A DNA stretch of 64,000 bases, taken from IMG/VR virus record IMGVR_UViG_3300025652_000032, positions 1 through 64,000 of that record; one strand, written 5' to 3'. The notes beneath the pieces were generated by a model, which did no database searches, was not told where the DNA came from, and was given only the letters and a program-made list of their open reading frames with translations. Of the stretch, positions 54,481 through 62,591 are shown one piece after another. This DNA comes from a virus. Position 1 is the stretch's first letter. Every line of letters starts with the position of its first letter. A program made the position numbers and the translations under genes.

Positions 54481-54509
54481 ACTATAGTCTATGTTTCTCG
54501 CTTTGTCAA
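54481..54509 (-). promoter_or_regulatory. Sigma70 promoter of the gp55-gp47-gp46 operon
   Basis: On the minus strand TTGACA (54509-54504), 17 bp and TATAGT (54486-54481), eleven of twelve bases matching. The start site would be near 54474, 19 bases before the gp55 ATG. It is back-to-back with another promoter on the other strand. Confidence 0.85.
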
Positions 54510-54529
54510 AGAAATAATTAATTTTTTTC

Positions 54530-54558
54530 TTGACAGGTTTTCAATACCTAGTTACAAT
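54530..54558 (+). promoter_or_regulatory. Divergent sigma70-type promoter facing antisense genes
   Basis: TTGACA (54530-54535), 17 bp and TACAAT (54553-54558), eleven of twelve matching. It points rightward, where the only genes (54587 onward) are on the opposite strand. Its transcript, starting near 54565, would be antisense to the Sm-like gene. No plus-strand gene is visible downstream. Confidence 0.6.
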
Positions 54559-54586
54559 CATCTGTGCCAGGTTTCAGAAAGGTATA

Positions 54587-55174
54587 TTAAAACTTATCTT
54601 CATCTGGCCAATCCTTAAACCTATCGTTGTTGTTGAACCAGTCGTCGTCATCTTCGACCTCTTCGTCGATGTCCTCGGGTTCACCGAGTAGGCCTTGGTT
54701 TAGCATTTGCATGAAAACTTGCGGCGGGATGGCCATATTCATTTGAATGAAATCCTGAAACCGTTGCTGCTCCATCATTTTTTGAGTGAGAGCATCGCGT
54801 ATCATATTTTCTTCGGCAATATTCTTTGGTGGAGTTGCTTGTGGTTTTGATACCTCCGGCAGACCTGCTAGGTTATCGTATGGTGGATCCAAATCGTCTG
54901 CCTCTTTTTGTTTGAGGTATAGATCGACCGTTGGTGTATCTGGGGTTAAAAAGGTTGCAACCCAATCCTCTGGGATTTTGGTGTTGGATTCATTTGTATG
55001 ATCCAACCAATCTCTCAGAATAAGAACATCTCGCCGCATTCCTTCCTGAGTTATTTGTGTTGTCACTTTCATTTGCATAGGGCGTTCGATGAGCAGTTTT
55101 CCTCCTGCTTTGCCTTTGATGCGGGTGATGATATCATCGCCGCTTCTTAATTTTAAAATTCGGTAGGGTGTCAT
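54587..55174 (-). CDS. Sm/Hfq-like phage protein with acidic tail
   Basis: 195 residues. The N-terminus PYRILKLRSGDDIITRIKGKAGGKLLIERPMQM has the layout of an Sm-fold (LSm/Hfq-like) protein as I recall for marine T4-like phages. A middle part with VATFLTPDTPTVDLYLKQ follows. The C-terminal 60 residues are helical (MMEQQRFQDFIQMNMAIPPQVFMQMLNQ) and then very acidic. RNA binding is possible. It ends the uvsY-uvsW unit. Confidence 0.72.
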   Translation of the reverse strand: MTPYRILKLRSGDDIITRIKGKAGGKLLIERPMQMKVTTQITQEGMRRDVLILRDWLDHTNESNTKIPEDWVATFLTPDTPTVDLYLKQKEADDLDPPYDNLAGLPEVSKPQATPPKNIAEENMIRDALTQKMMEQQRFQDFIQMNMAIPPQVFMQMLNQGLLGEPEDIDEEVEDDDDWFNNNDRFKDWPDEDKF

Positions 55175-55187
55175 TCTATCTCTCCTC

Positions 55188-56681
55188 CTAAATTTTAATA
55201 TTTACTTGTCGAACTTTAAATTGCTCAGACTTGTAAATCTTAATTCGTTCTATAAAGTGCCTTAGAGTATGATTTTTATATGACTTCCAACTTAGATCAT
55301 CTCCAATGTCATATAGGTGTGCCGTTTTCTTATCGTCTGACTTCCTTAACTGCCTTCCTATACTTTGTAAAACTCGAATTCTGCTTTTCGATGGGGATGC
55401 GAAAATGATATTATGTAGTTTGCGAATAGAAATTCCCGTACTAAACGTACCATAAGACGCCACAATTATAGCGTCGTTTTCTTTCTCTGTAATTTTCCGA
55501 ATCTGTTCTCTGGTTTCAACATCTGTGCCTCCATGAACAAAGAAGATTTTACGGTCTGGATTCTTCTTCTCTAATATACTATGTAGGTATTTCCCGTGGT
55601 TATCTACGAATTGAAACAGAACAAGAGTATTTCCCTTGAGTGAAAGTGCCATATCACGAATGAAATTGTTTCGTTTTTCGTTAAACACCAACCATTTCAT
55701 CTCGTCCTGATACTTTAATTTTTTTGCTTCTTTTTTCTCTTCATCTGAGTAAGACAGAAGAATAGAATCAATCTCCAATGATGAAACCAGATCCTTATCC
55801 ATCAATGACTTTGTGGAGATAACATTGTATGTCGGTCCAAACAAACCTTCGATTACTAGTTTGTGTGTTGTCGTACCATCAAGAGTTCCTGTTGTCCCGA
55901 TTCGATATGGACAGTCGGTTAACTTTGTCATAAGAGTAGTGAGTGACTTCGCCTTGAACAAGTGACACTCATCTCCGAACACAGCACCGAACTGATCGAA
56001 GTATTCTTTCGGTTGCTTGTATATGCTTTGCCATGTAGACACAACAACACGCTTGTCTGTGTTCTTGTCTCTGCCAGCAAAGATGGCATGGCAGTTCTTT
56101 TTAGCATTCCATTTATTAATTTTAGAATAATCTGAAAAATCTGACAACATTTGAGAAACCAATGATGTCGTAGGGACAATGATCAGAAGTTTCTTATCTT
56201 CTGGGATGATGTCCATGTAGTAACGAATCAAAGAATAGATAATCAAACTCTTACCAGAGGCAGTAGGAGACAGAAGAAGACACCTATCAGAATTCATTGC
56301 GTGTGTTACCGCATCAACCTGATGATCATGTGCTTCGATTGCCTCGCCATTTGCATGTGGTTTCAGAAAGTCGTTTATATACTTTTTCGTTTCGTCGGAT
56401 GTTTTTCGTTTGCCTTTTTTCTTGGGTATATCCAACGAGTATGAATACTGACGATCTTCTGCGAACTTGACAACATAAGACAACAAACCCTTGTATAGAG
56501 TTTGATCGAAGACGTTATATAATTTGATAGTGCCGTCCCACATCCGGTTACGGTATTGGGGCATGAATTTATAACCCGGAACTTTGAACGTGAAAAAGTC
56601 CGAAAGTTCCTTGGATATACTTCGTTCACATCGAATCTTGATATGAACGGAGTCAACATGTTCAATAAACAAATCACTCAT
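55188..56681 (-). CDS. uvsW: UvsW helicase
   Basis: 497 residues from ATG 56681; the open frame extends 28 codons further, overlapping the previous gene. Similar to T4 UvsW over its full length: FFTFKVPGYKFMPQYRNRMWDG, Walker A LLSPTASGKSLIIYSLIRYY, VVVSTWQSIYKQP, VFGDECHLF (DExH box), RIGTTGTLDG, IIVASYGTFSTGISIRKL and LQSIGRQLRKS. It unwinds branched DNA and R-loops. The T4 gene is late. Confidence 0.94.
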   Translation of the reverse strand: MSDLFIEHVDSVHIKIRCERSISKELSDFFTFKVPGYKFMPQYRNRMWDGTIKLYNVFDQTLYKGLLSYVVKFAEDRQYSYSLDIPKKKGKRKTSDETKKYINDFLKPHANGEAIEAHDHQVDAVTHAMNSDRCLLLSPTASGKSLIIYSLIRYYMDIIPEDKKLLIIVPTTSLVSQMLSDFSDYSKINKWNAKKNCHAIFAGRDKNTDKRVVVSTWQSIYKQPKEYFDQFGAVFGDECHLFKAKSLTTLMTKLTDCPYRIGTTGTLDGTTTHKLVIEGLFGPTYNVISTKSLMDKDLVSSLEIDSILLSYSDEEKKEAKKLKYQDEMKWLVFNEKRNNFIRDMALSLKGNTLVLFQFVDNHGKYLHSILEKKNPDRKIFFVHGGTDVETREQIRKITEKENDAIIVASYGTFSTGISIRKLHNIIFASPSKSRIRVLQSIGRQLRKSDDKKTAHLYDIGDDLSWKSYKNHTLRHFIERIKIYKSEQFKVRQVNIKI

Positions 56682-56697
56682 ACCTACTATGTATGAG

Positions 56698-57192
56698 TTA
56701 AGGGAAGAACGATCTTCCTCTGATTTTGATTTCAATTTCATCATGGGTAAAAACTTTACCTTCATAGTATTCTACATCGACACCAAATCTGTTCAGGAGG
56801 TTAAGACCAACCTGACATGACTTTCTTGATTGTGTTGGTACTTTGTCGAGAGCATTTTTATGATATACGACTTTAACAATACCGGCATCTTTGATGTACT
56901 TGCAAGATCTAGGAGACGATCCCCAAGGAACAAATAGTATCGTACCTTCTGTTGGTAGATTCGCCATTTTAAATTTATTGATTACGTTTACTTCTGCGTG
57001 TTCTGATAAGTAACGAAGATACTGTGGTGCAGACATCCACTCTTGGTAGTTTTGTATTGTATTAGAAGCACCACCAAGAATTTCTCCTTGGTGTTCAAAA
57101 CCGATACCAGCGGCATTTTTATCTATTGGGTTTGTACTATTACAGGCAATTCTATATACTTGCCTAAAGTACAGTCGGTGTGCTTCGTTCAC
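56698..57192 (-). CDS. Deoxycytidylate-deaminase-like protein with altered zinc site
   Basis: 164 residues, GTG start overlapping the uvsY stop. The cytidine-deaminase fold is indicated by SEHAEVNVINKFKMAN (His and catalytic Glu) and FVPWGSSPRSCKYIKDAGIVKVVYHK. A normal dCMP deaminase has PCxxC here; the first cysteine is missing (a proline or serine stands there), leaving one cysteine. It may be a degenerate or regulatory paralogue, or use another ligand. It sits between uvsY and uvsW. Confidence 0.72.
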   Translation of the reverse strand: MNEAHRLYFRQVYRIACNSTNPIDKNAAGIGFEHQGEILGGASNTIQNYQEWMSAPQYLRYLSEHAEVNVINKFKMANLPTEGTILFVPWGSSPRSCKYIKDAGIVKVVYHKNALDKVPTQSRKSCQVGLNLLNRFGVDVEYYEGKVFTHDEIEIKIRGRSFFP

Positions 57193-57629
57193 TATGAAAC
57201 TCCGTTAGTAAACTTCTTCCATTCGATGGCATTACGGATCTTCCAGTGCCTATTGTTCAGTTCTTTGATGAACGACTCGACGTAGTTTAGTTTCTCTTTT
57301 GCAAGAACCATTTTGTCTTGCATAAGACACAGATCATCGTCGGAGTCTAGGTATAGATCAAGATCTTGCTTTAGAATTTTAAGGTCAAAGGGTTCCCACT
57401 CAAGGCGTTCCAGATCTTCTTCTGACATTTTGCCTGTGTAGTATTCCCACTTGATTCTCTTTAGAGATCTATAGTCTCGTTCGACCTTAGATAAATCGAA
57501 CTTACACTCCATGAGAATATTCATGTACTTATTATGCAGTTGTGGAATCTTGAGAGATTCAATATCCAGTGCCGTATCGTCAAGAACAGAATCTCTCTCT
57601 GCCATACGCCGTAGTTCATCAAGTTTCAT
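57192..57629 (-). CDS. uvsY: UvsY recombination mediator
   Basis: 145 residues (T4: 137) from ATG 57629, with AGGAGG upstream; the open frame continues 12 codons but includes the ribosome site. The helical chain with FDLSKVERDYRSLKRIKWEYYTGKM and YLDSDDDLCLMQDKMVLAKEKLNYVE follows UvsY. It loads UvsX onto gp32-covered DNA. Its sigma70 promoter lies directly upstream. Confidence 0.9.
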   Translation of the reverse strand: MKLDELRRMAERDSVLDDTALDIESLKIPQLHNKYMNILMECKFDLSKVERDYRSLKRIKWEYYTGKMSEEDLERLEWEPFDLKILKQDLDLYLDSDDDLCLMQDKMVLAKEKLNYVESFIKELNNRHWKIRNAIEWKKFTNGVS

Positions 57630-57653
57630 AGTATACCTCCTGTGTGATACTAA

Positions 57654-57681
57654 AGTATACCACACTCACATCAAAAGTCAA
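57654..57681 (-). promoter_or_regulatory. Sigma70-type promoter of uvsY
   Basis: On the minus strand TTGACT (57681-57676), 16 bp and TATACT (57659-57654), ten of twelve matching. Start near 57647, leader about 18 bases containing AGGAGG. The -35 box overlaps the stop codon of the upstream structural gene. Confidence 0.75.
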
Positions 57682-58223
57682 GGCAGTATTTCACTCACTT
57701 CATAGTAAGTGTATGCAAATGTTGCCGTTGCTAAGATAGGTCCGGGATCAGTATTGGCACTATCGAATTGAATCTCTGTGAGACTGGTAGGGAACATCCG
57801 AGAAAATTCTATACGACGAATGGCCTGCATCTTATTGTTCATCACTAGAATACTGGCATCAGAAAATTGATCTGCTGGTGCTGCTACTCGATCGAACCTG
57901 TCTGTTGCCTTTGTGCTAATCAACCAGTTATATACTTCCAACCAGTTGTTCATGTTTTCGTCTATGATAAACGAAACGGCCAGTGGTTGGTATGTGAAGT
58001 CTTGTCCGGGTAGAGGTGAGTTGATAAGTGCTGTTGGTTGAAATGCTGCTGCACTATCGACGCCTGGTATCTGAACCGACTGAACGAAGTAGTTTAGTGT
58101 GGGTGTTTTTGGACACGAAAACTGAAACGAGATAGGTTGTAGATAACTCTCGTTCGTAATAGTACGATTGTTTACGTCCAGACTCACACCTGCTGGTGGA
58201 ATATTTGGTAGTGGTTTTGCCAT
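57678..58223 (-). CDS. Tail tube-like / tail completion structural protein (gp19/gp3-like)
   Basis: 181 residues. LNYFVQSVQIPGVDSAAAFQPTAL, LAVSFIIDENMNNWLEVYNWLIST and MFPTSLTEIQFDSANTDPGPILATATFAYTYYEV follow the layout of T4-type tube proteins (gp19 family). In the marine T4-like order I recall, the gene between gp23 and uvsY is the tail completion protein gp3, so either name may apply. It has its own TATAAATA late promoter after the gp23 terminator. Confidence 0.75.
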   Translation of the reverse strand: MAKPLPNIPPAGVSLDVNNRTITNESYLQPISFQFSCPKTPTLNYFVQSVQIPGVDSAAAFQPTALINSPLPGQDFTYQPLAVSFIIDENMNNWLEVYNWLISTKATDRFDRVAAPADQFSDASILVMNNKMQAIRRIEFSRMFPTSLTEIQFDSANTDPGPILATATFAYTYYEVSEILP

Positions 58224-58241
58224 AAGAAATCTCCTCTACAC

Positions 58242-58249
58242 TATTTATA
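58242..58249 (-). promoter_or_regulatory. T4-type late promoter of the tail gene after gp23
   Basis: An exact TATAAATA on the minus strand, just beyond the gp23 terminator, giving a leader of about 13 bases with AGGAG before the ATG at 58223. Confidence 0.88.
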
Positions 58250-58253
58250 CAAT

Positions 58254-58284
58254 AAAAAAGGGGAGAGTCACTAGGACTCTCCCC
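58254..58284 (-). terminator. Intrinsic terminator of gp23
   Basis: A perfect 10-bp stem (GGGGAGAGTC at 58260-58269 with GACTCTCCCC at 58275-58284), 5-base loop, and six T residues at 58259-58254 on the minus strand. It isolates the abundant capsid message. Confidence 0.93.
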
Positions 58285-58306
58285 TGATTTACGTTTTACT
58301 TACCGA

Positions 58307-59788
58307 TCAGTCAGCAGCGTATACTGAACCGTCACCAAGGCCATGCAGGTTATCTACACGGAAGATTCGGTAATACTGGTTGATACGAACCGAACTGCTC
58401 GGATCTGCGTTCGAGACGAACGGGTTGTTTACCAGTCCGTAACGAGTCTTAAATCCGATCTTCGGCTGGAAGGAGTTCTCACCAACCGCACGAACCATCT
58501 GGAGTGGAACGTATGGGCAGTAGAACATACCAGCATCGTAAGGTGAAGTACCTCTGTAACCGACTGCAACGAAGTTCTTCGAAACAGAGTCAGTACCTGC
58601 ACCTGCGTATGGATCGACGTAAACCTTCATCTTACCGTTGAGGACACCAGCGAAAGTGCTGGCAGTGTCATCGACGTTAAGGTTGACGTTGAGAGCAGGT
58701 GAGATGTTGAGGAATCCACCCATTGCGAGGGCAGAAGCAACGTCTGCGGAACAGACGATGAAGTTACCCTTACCGCGTCGAGTTTCCTTAGCGATTACGT
58801 TTGCTTCACGTTCGATCTGGAACATGAGTCCACGGAATCTTTCAGCACTCCAACGACCGTCGGAGTCAGCATCTAAGTCGTAGATACCACCGAATGCAGC
58901 GGTCGCACCTGCGTGTCCAACGAGGTTAGCAGCAGTAATACCTACGGTCTTACTACGAAGATCGAGGTGCTGGGCACCAAGTTTCGCCTGACGATAGATG
59001 GTTCGAACGACTTCGCGGTTGATTTCAGCAAGGATTTCCGTGCTGAGAATGTTTGCGAGTTCAGTCTCTGCATCTAAACCGTGAACCGCCTTGAGATCCT
59101 GAGCGAGTTCAGTGGTGTACTCTGCCTTGAGGGCGCGAGTCTTAGCAACAACCGATGTTCTCTCGATAGAGAATGCCATCTCGTTGAATGCTTGTCCACT
59201 TGTACCGAGGTTTTCTGCTTCGGTAGTTGTCATTCCAGTACCAGCGTCAAGACCAGTTGCTGGAACGGTAGTTGCACTGTCACCAACACCATAACCCAGA
59301 AGTGGGTCAGCAGTGATACCACTGGTAACAATACCTGCGTGGCCAGCAGTGAGTCCTGCGAACTTGGTTGCTGGTTCGTTGAAGAGTGCCTCTTCACCGC
59401 TCTGATTGATGTACTTGCTCTTCATTGCAAAGATAAGTCCGGTAGGACCTGTCATTGGTTGCACACCACAGATGTCGTATGCCATCAGGTTGGGCATAGC
59501 ACGACGAACGAGAGAGATAAGAATTGGATCGTATCCCTGCATGTTCGAGTTACTGTTGTTTGCAGCAAGACCAAGACCACCTTGGCTAGCGTTAGCAGGT
59601 GCTTCCGAGATGAACTCTCGTCCCTCGGCATGTGCCTGTTCACGAAGAGCATTCTCTTCGTTCTCAAGAAGAATCGCAGTTACGTTCCTCTTATAGTTGT
59701 CGTCGATCGACGGAAGATCTGAATGTTCAAGAAGTGGTTTCCACTTCGAGGTTAATTCGTCTACATTGAATGTGTTATTCGGGTCCAT
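58307..59788 (-). CDS. 23: Major capsid protein gp23
   Basis: 493 residues (T4: 521). NASQGGLGLAANNSNSNMQGYDPILISLVRRAMPNLMAYDICGVQPMTGPTG-type sequence, FIVCSADVASALAMGG and RIFRVDNLHGLGDGSVYAAD are strong gp23 signatures (long segments abbreviated). The prohead protease should cut near residue 66 (FISE followed by A). It is bracketed by its own late promoter and terminator, suiting very high late expression. Confidence 0.97.
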   Translation of the reverse strand: MDPNNTFNVDELTSKWKPLLEHSDLPSIDDNYKRNVTAILLENEENALREQAHAEGREFISEAPANASQGGLGLAANNSNSNMQGYDPILISLVRRAMPNLMAYDICGVQPMTGPTGLIFAMKSKYINQSGEEALFNEPATKFAGLTAGHAGIVTSGITADPLLGYGVGDSATTVPATGLDAGTGMTTTEAENLGTSGQAFNEMAFSIERTSVVAKTRALKAEYTTELAQDLKAVHGLDAETELANILSTEILAEINREVVRTIYRQAKLGAQHLDLRSKTVGITAANLVGHAGATAAFGGIYDLDADSDGRWSAERFRGLMFQIEREANVIAKETRRGKGNFIVCSADVASALAMGGFLNISPALNVNLNVDDTASTFAGVLNGKMKVYVDPYAGAGTDSVSKNFVAVGYRGTSPYDAGMFYCPYVPLQMVRAVGENSFQPKIGFKTRYGLVNNPFVSNADPSSSVRINQYYRIFRVDNLHGLGDGSVYAAD

Positions 59789-59824
59789 TGTTGTGTTCTC
59801 CTTGTTTCCTTTTAAACACTTTTT

Positions 59825-59832
59825 TATTTATG
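59825..59832 (-). promoter_or_regulatory. Late promoter variant (CATAAATA) of gp23
   Basis: CATAAATA on the minus strand, 37 bp before the gp23 start. That the capsid gene carries this variant shows that C at the first base is probably well tolerated by this phage's gp55. Confidence 0.78.
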
Positions 59833-59843
59833 TTTGAGTAAAT

Positions 59844-61100
59844 TTACGAAACTTTGTTTGGTGATGAAGTTCTACTGATTGCTTGTGAATACAATGACAT
59901 TACAGGATCTGTGATTGGATCTTGCACAGTTTCCTCTGAATCTGTCTGGGGTGCTTCATTGAAGAGTTCGGTCTTCTTTGAAAATGCATGAGTACCAAAG
60001 TAACTTTCTTTAATTACGTTGATCTTCTCCCGGTACTGATCTTCTGTCTCGTACTCAATTCCTTCGACTAACGAACGAAGTTTCTCAACCTCGGTGTCCG
60101 CTAAGTCTCTTGATACCTCAGAGAACACACCATCACAGGTGGACTCTAAGATGTCCTTACGGAGTTCTACATTGTTTGTGATCTGCTCATTGAGCGAATC
60201 TTCGAGATCGCTAACCTTGGTTGCGAGTTCTTCAATCAGATCAGTCTTCTCATCGGGGACATCAATGTATGATTCCTCGAAGAGATTCTTGAGTCCGACC
60301 ATGAAGTCTTCGGCGATTTCGGTTCTAAGACCGTTGGTGATTGCGAGTTCATTATCCTTCATCCACTGTTCTACAACATAACCCAGATAATCATCTACTT
60401 TAGTTGTCAACTCATCAGTGATTGACTCAACTTGCTCTGCGAGTTGAGTGTTGTGGTTCTCAGTTAACTCCTCTTCGATTGCAGTGACTCTTTCGTTTAC
60501 TGCTGCTTCGAAGATGGTAGTTGCCTTTGTACGGAAGTCTTCGGTAAGTTCTTCACCAGTGAAGAGAGCGTCAATATGCTCCTTCATGTTTGGTTTCTCA
60601 ACCTTACCCTTACCCTTTTTACCGGCAGGAACATCAGTTGCTTTCTTACCATCAGTTGCCTGGTTGTCGTCAACGTCAAGAATAGTCTTTGCGACGTTCT
60701 TTGCTTGATCCATGTCGGCAGTTTCTTCGACTTCTTCCTTGTCGTCGTCATCGTCTTCACCCTTTTTCTTCTTCAAGTTCTTTACGAACTGGGGTGGGAC
60801 TTTGCCTTCTTCGACTTCCTTATCTTCATCCTCGTCCTCGTCCTCGTCTTCCTCTTTCTTCATCTTAGAAGCGTTCATTTTACCGTAACCTTCTTCGACC
60901 TTAGCGAGTTCTTCTTGAAGACGTTCTGTGATCTCTTCGGATGAAAGAGTCTTCCAATCAGAAAGTGCTTCTGCGATATCATCGTCAGATGCACCATTGT
61001 TTTTCATAAGGGTATGCATCTTGGCCATCTGAAGACCAAGATCTGAGTCAGACATCGATTCGTCTAACTGAACTTCTTTTTCTGTGTTATTAGTAGCCAT
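59844..61100 (-). CDS. 22: Prohead scaffold gp22
   Basis: 418 residues, longer than T4 gp22 (269). It is acidic with a run of Glu/Asp-Asp repeats (about 85-125), then PNMKEHIDALFTGEELTEDFR and long coiled-coil helices, ending in a short PVMSLYSQAISRTS peptide typical of gp22. It forms the prohead core and is destroyed by gp21. The extra length lies mainly in the acidic N-terminal part. Confidence 0.92.
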   Translation of the reverse strand: MATNNTEKEVQLDESMSDSDLGLQMAKMHTLMKNNGASDDDIAEALSDWKTLSSEEITERLQEELAKVEEGYGKMNASKMKKEEDEDEDEDEDKEVEEGKVPPQFVKNLKKKKGEDDDDDKEEVEETADMDQAKNVAKTILDVDDNQATDGKKATDVPAGKKGKGKVEKPNMKEHIDALFTGEELTEDFRTKATTIFEAAVNERVTAIEEELTENHNTQLAEQVESITDELTTKVDDYLGYVVEQWMKDNELAITNGLRTEIAEDFMVGLKNLFEESYIDVPDEKTDLIEELATKVSDLEDSLNEQITNNVELRKDILESTCDGVFSEVSRDLADTEVEKLRSLVEGIEYETEDQYREKINVIKESYFGTHAFSKKTELFNEAPQTDSEETVQDPITDPVMSLYSQAISRTSSPNKVS

Positions 61101-61131
61101 TTAAAATGCTCCTTTATTTGTTACTACGACC

Positions 61132-61139
61132 TATTTATA
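61132..61139 (-). promoter_or_regulatory. T4-type late promoter of gp22
   Basis: An exact TATAAATA on the minus strand between gp21 and gp22, 31 bp before the gp22 ATG. Confidence 0.88.
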
Positions 61140-61150
61140 TATTTGGGGTT

Positions 61151-61792
61151 TTAGAGTCTACTTAAAAAGTCCTTGAATGCGTTTAGTTTTGTTTCATTGA
61201 GTTCGGCAGAAGATGCTGAACTAATCATCTTCTGATAACTGTCGATAACCTGTTCTCTCATGAGTCCGTTATCCCAAACCCATTGCTTACCTTCCATGAT
61301 TCCGTTAACGAAAGCATCTGGTGCAGATGGGTCTGCCACAATGTCTACAGCAGATAACATGAAGTCCTTCTGAACTTCATTAACTCCGCCTCTTTCTTTC
61401 AAGGTTCCCATACCACGAGACGATACACCTAACTTTGCTCCCTCATCCATCAGATTTTTTACGATCTTTCCGTATGGGGTTTCTAGGATTTTCGCCTTAC
61501 CAATGATATTGTCATTTTCTTCACGAAGGTCGTTGATGATGTGGGACACACGTTCCAGATTGACCGTCGGTCCTTCTGGATGCCCTAATTCACCCATTGC
61601 TCGATTCTTCTGTACATACTCTTTATTATATCGCCTTACTTCATCAAGAAGAGTCTTCTTGGGATATACTCTTCCGTTGCGATTTTTCTTTTCTGCCTGC
61701 ATGAAGATGCCTTCAATGAAGTATTGCTTCTCTCCATTTTTCTCTTCAGTCAGAAATCTAACGTCTTCAGTTGTCTCGGTGATAAGAAACAT
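61151..61792 (-). CDS. 21: Prohead protease gp21
   Basis: 213 residues (T4: 212). GIFMQAEKKNRNGRVYP, GELGHPEGPTVNLERVSHII with the catalytic His, and KLGVSSRGMGTL with the catalytic Ser are conserved. It cleaves head proteins after hydrophobic-X-Glu during maturation, relevant for the targeting peptides found at 6150, 7708 and 9309. ATG overlaps the upstream stop by one base. Confidence 0.95.
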   Translation of the reverse strand: MFLITETTEDVRFLTEEKNGEKQYFIEGIFMQAEKKNRNGRVYPKKTLLDEVRRYNKEYVQKNRAMGELGHPEGPTVNLERVSHIINDLREENDNIIGKAKILETPYGKIVKNLMDEGAKLGVSSRGMGTLKERGGVNEVQKDFMLSAVDIVADPSAPDAFVNGIMEGKQWVWDNGLMREQVIDSYQKMISSASSAELNETKLNAFKDFLSRL

Positions 61793-62361
61793 TATTTGTT
61801 ATCTCCTATTGCCTTTTTACGGTCCTCTTTGTCCTGAAGACCCTTGATCTTTTCGTTGCTTCTTGCGATGGATTCTTTCTCTCTGGCAATTTCAGTTTCA
61901 ACACCTTCTTCAACCTTCGATGAATGCTTATCCATGAACTTCATCATTTCAGTATCATTCTTGAAAGTGAATTTATACTTTCCCTTACCGACCTTTTTAC
62001 CGCCAGCAGAAACACCATCGGCATCCTTCTTAAACTTTAAGGTTGTGGTGACTGCTTCGTCTACCTCAACCTCTTCGCTCTTGACTGCCTTCTTAACGGT
62101 CTTTCTTCTGTTGTGTAGATACTCATCGCTGCTATCTACATCACCATCGTTATCGATGTCTTTATCTTCACGATCATCGTGATCACCATCGAGTTCGTCG
62201 TGATCAACTGGATCTAACTTTTTCTTTTCGTCGATCGCTTGTGCCAACTCGAACTTCTTTGCTTCGATAGCATCAGTAATCTTTTCTTGCATGATCTGCT
62301 CAAATGCATCGGATGCTGCTTTGAGGTTGTCGATCATGATTGCTGGTACTAGTTTCTTCAT
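61792..62361 (-). CDS. Prohead core-type acidic protein with EF-hand-like loop
   Basis: 189 residues. The start is helical (LKAASDAFEQIMQEKITDAIEAKKFELAQAI), like prohead core proteins. Then comes DIDNDGDVDSSDEYLHNRR, which fits an EF-hand calcium loop (DxDxDG...DE), then EEVEVDEA, a linker also seen in the proteins at 1296 and 7708, and a folded KFKKDADGVSAGGKKVGKGKYKF block. Located between gp21 and gp20, where T4 has genes 67 and 68. AAAGGA precedes the start. Confidence 0.78.
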   Translation of the reverse strand: MKKLVPAIMIDNLKAASDAFEQIMQEKITDAIEAKKFELAQAIDEKKKLDPVDHDELDGDHDDREDKDIDNDGDVDSSDEYLHNRRKTVKKAVKSEEVEVDEAVTTTLKFKKDADGVSAGGKKVGKGKYKFTFKNDTEMMKFMDKHSSKVEEGVETEIAREKESIARSNEKIKGLQDKEDRKKAIGDNK

Positions 62362-62402
62362 TTGGTGGTCCTTTTCGTGTATTTAATCTACCTAGTATAT
62401 AG

Positions 62403-62591
62403 TTATTCTGATGCCTCAACCTCGGGTTGTGCTTCAACTTCGGGTTGAACATGCATAGAATCCACCGAGATTTCTAGTCGTTTTTGGTGCAGTGCGTTTG
62501 ATGCCCTGTCATTCAGTCCATTTTCTATATGCTGCTTGAATGCATTTGCATTGTTTATCAGTGCAGCATCGATTGCTTTTCTAGAATCCAT
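62403..62591 (-). CDS. Small prohead core-like protein (gp67 position)
   Basis: 62 residues from ATG 62591, third of three consecutive ATG codons and the one best spaced from GAAGGAG; it overlaps the gp20 end by 11 bp. SRKAIDAALINNANAFKQHIENGLNDRAS is helical, and the acidic tail repeats PEVEAQPEVEASE. In T4 gene 67, a prohead core protein, follows gene 20. The role is inferred from position and composition. Confidence 0.75.
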   Translation of the reverse strand: MDSRKAIDAALINNANAFKQHIENGLNDRASNALHQKRLEISVDSMHVQPEVEAQPEVEASE

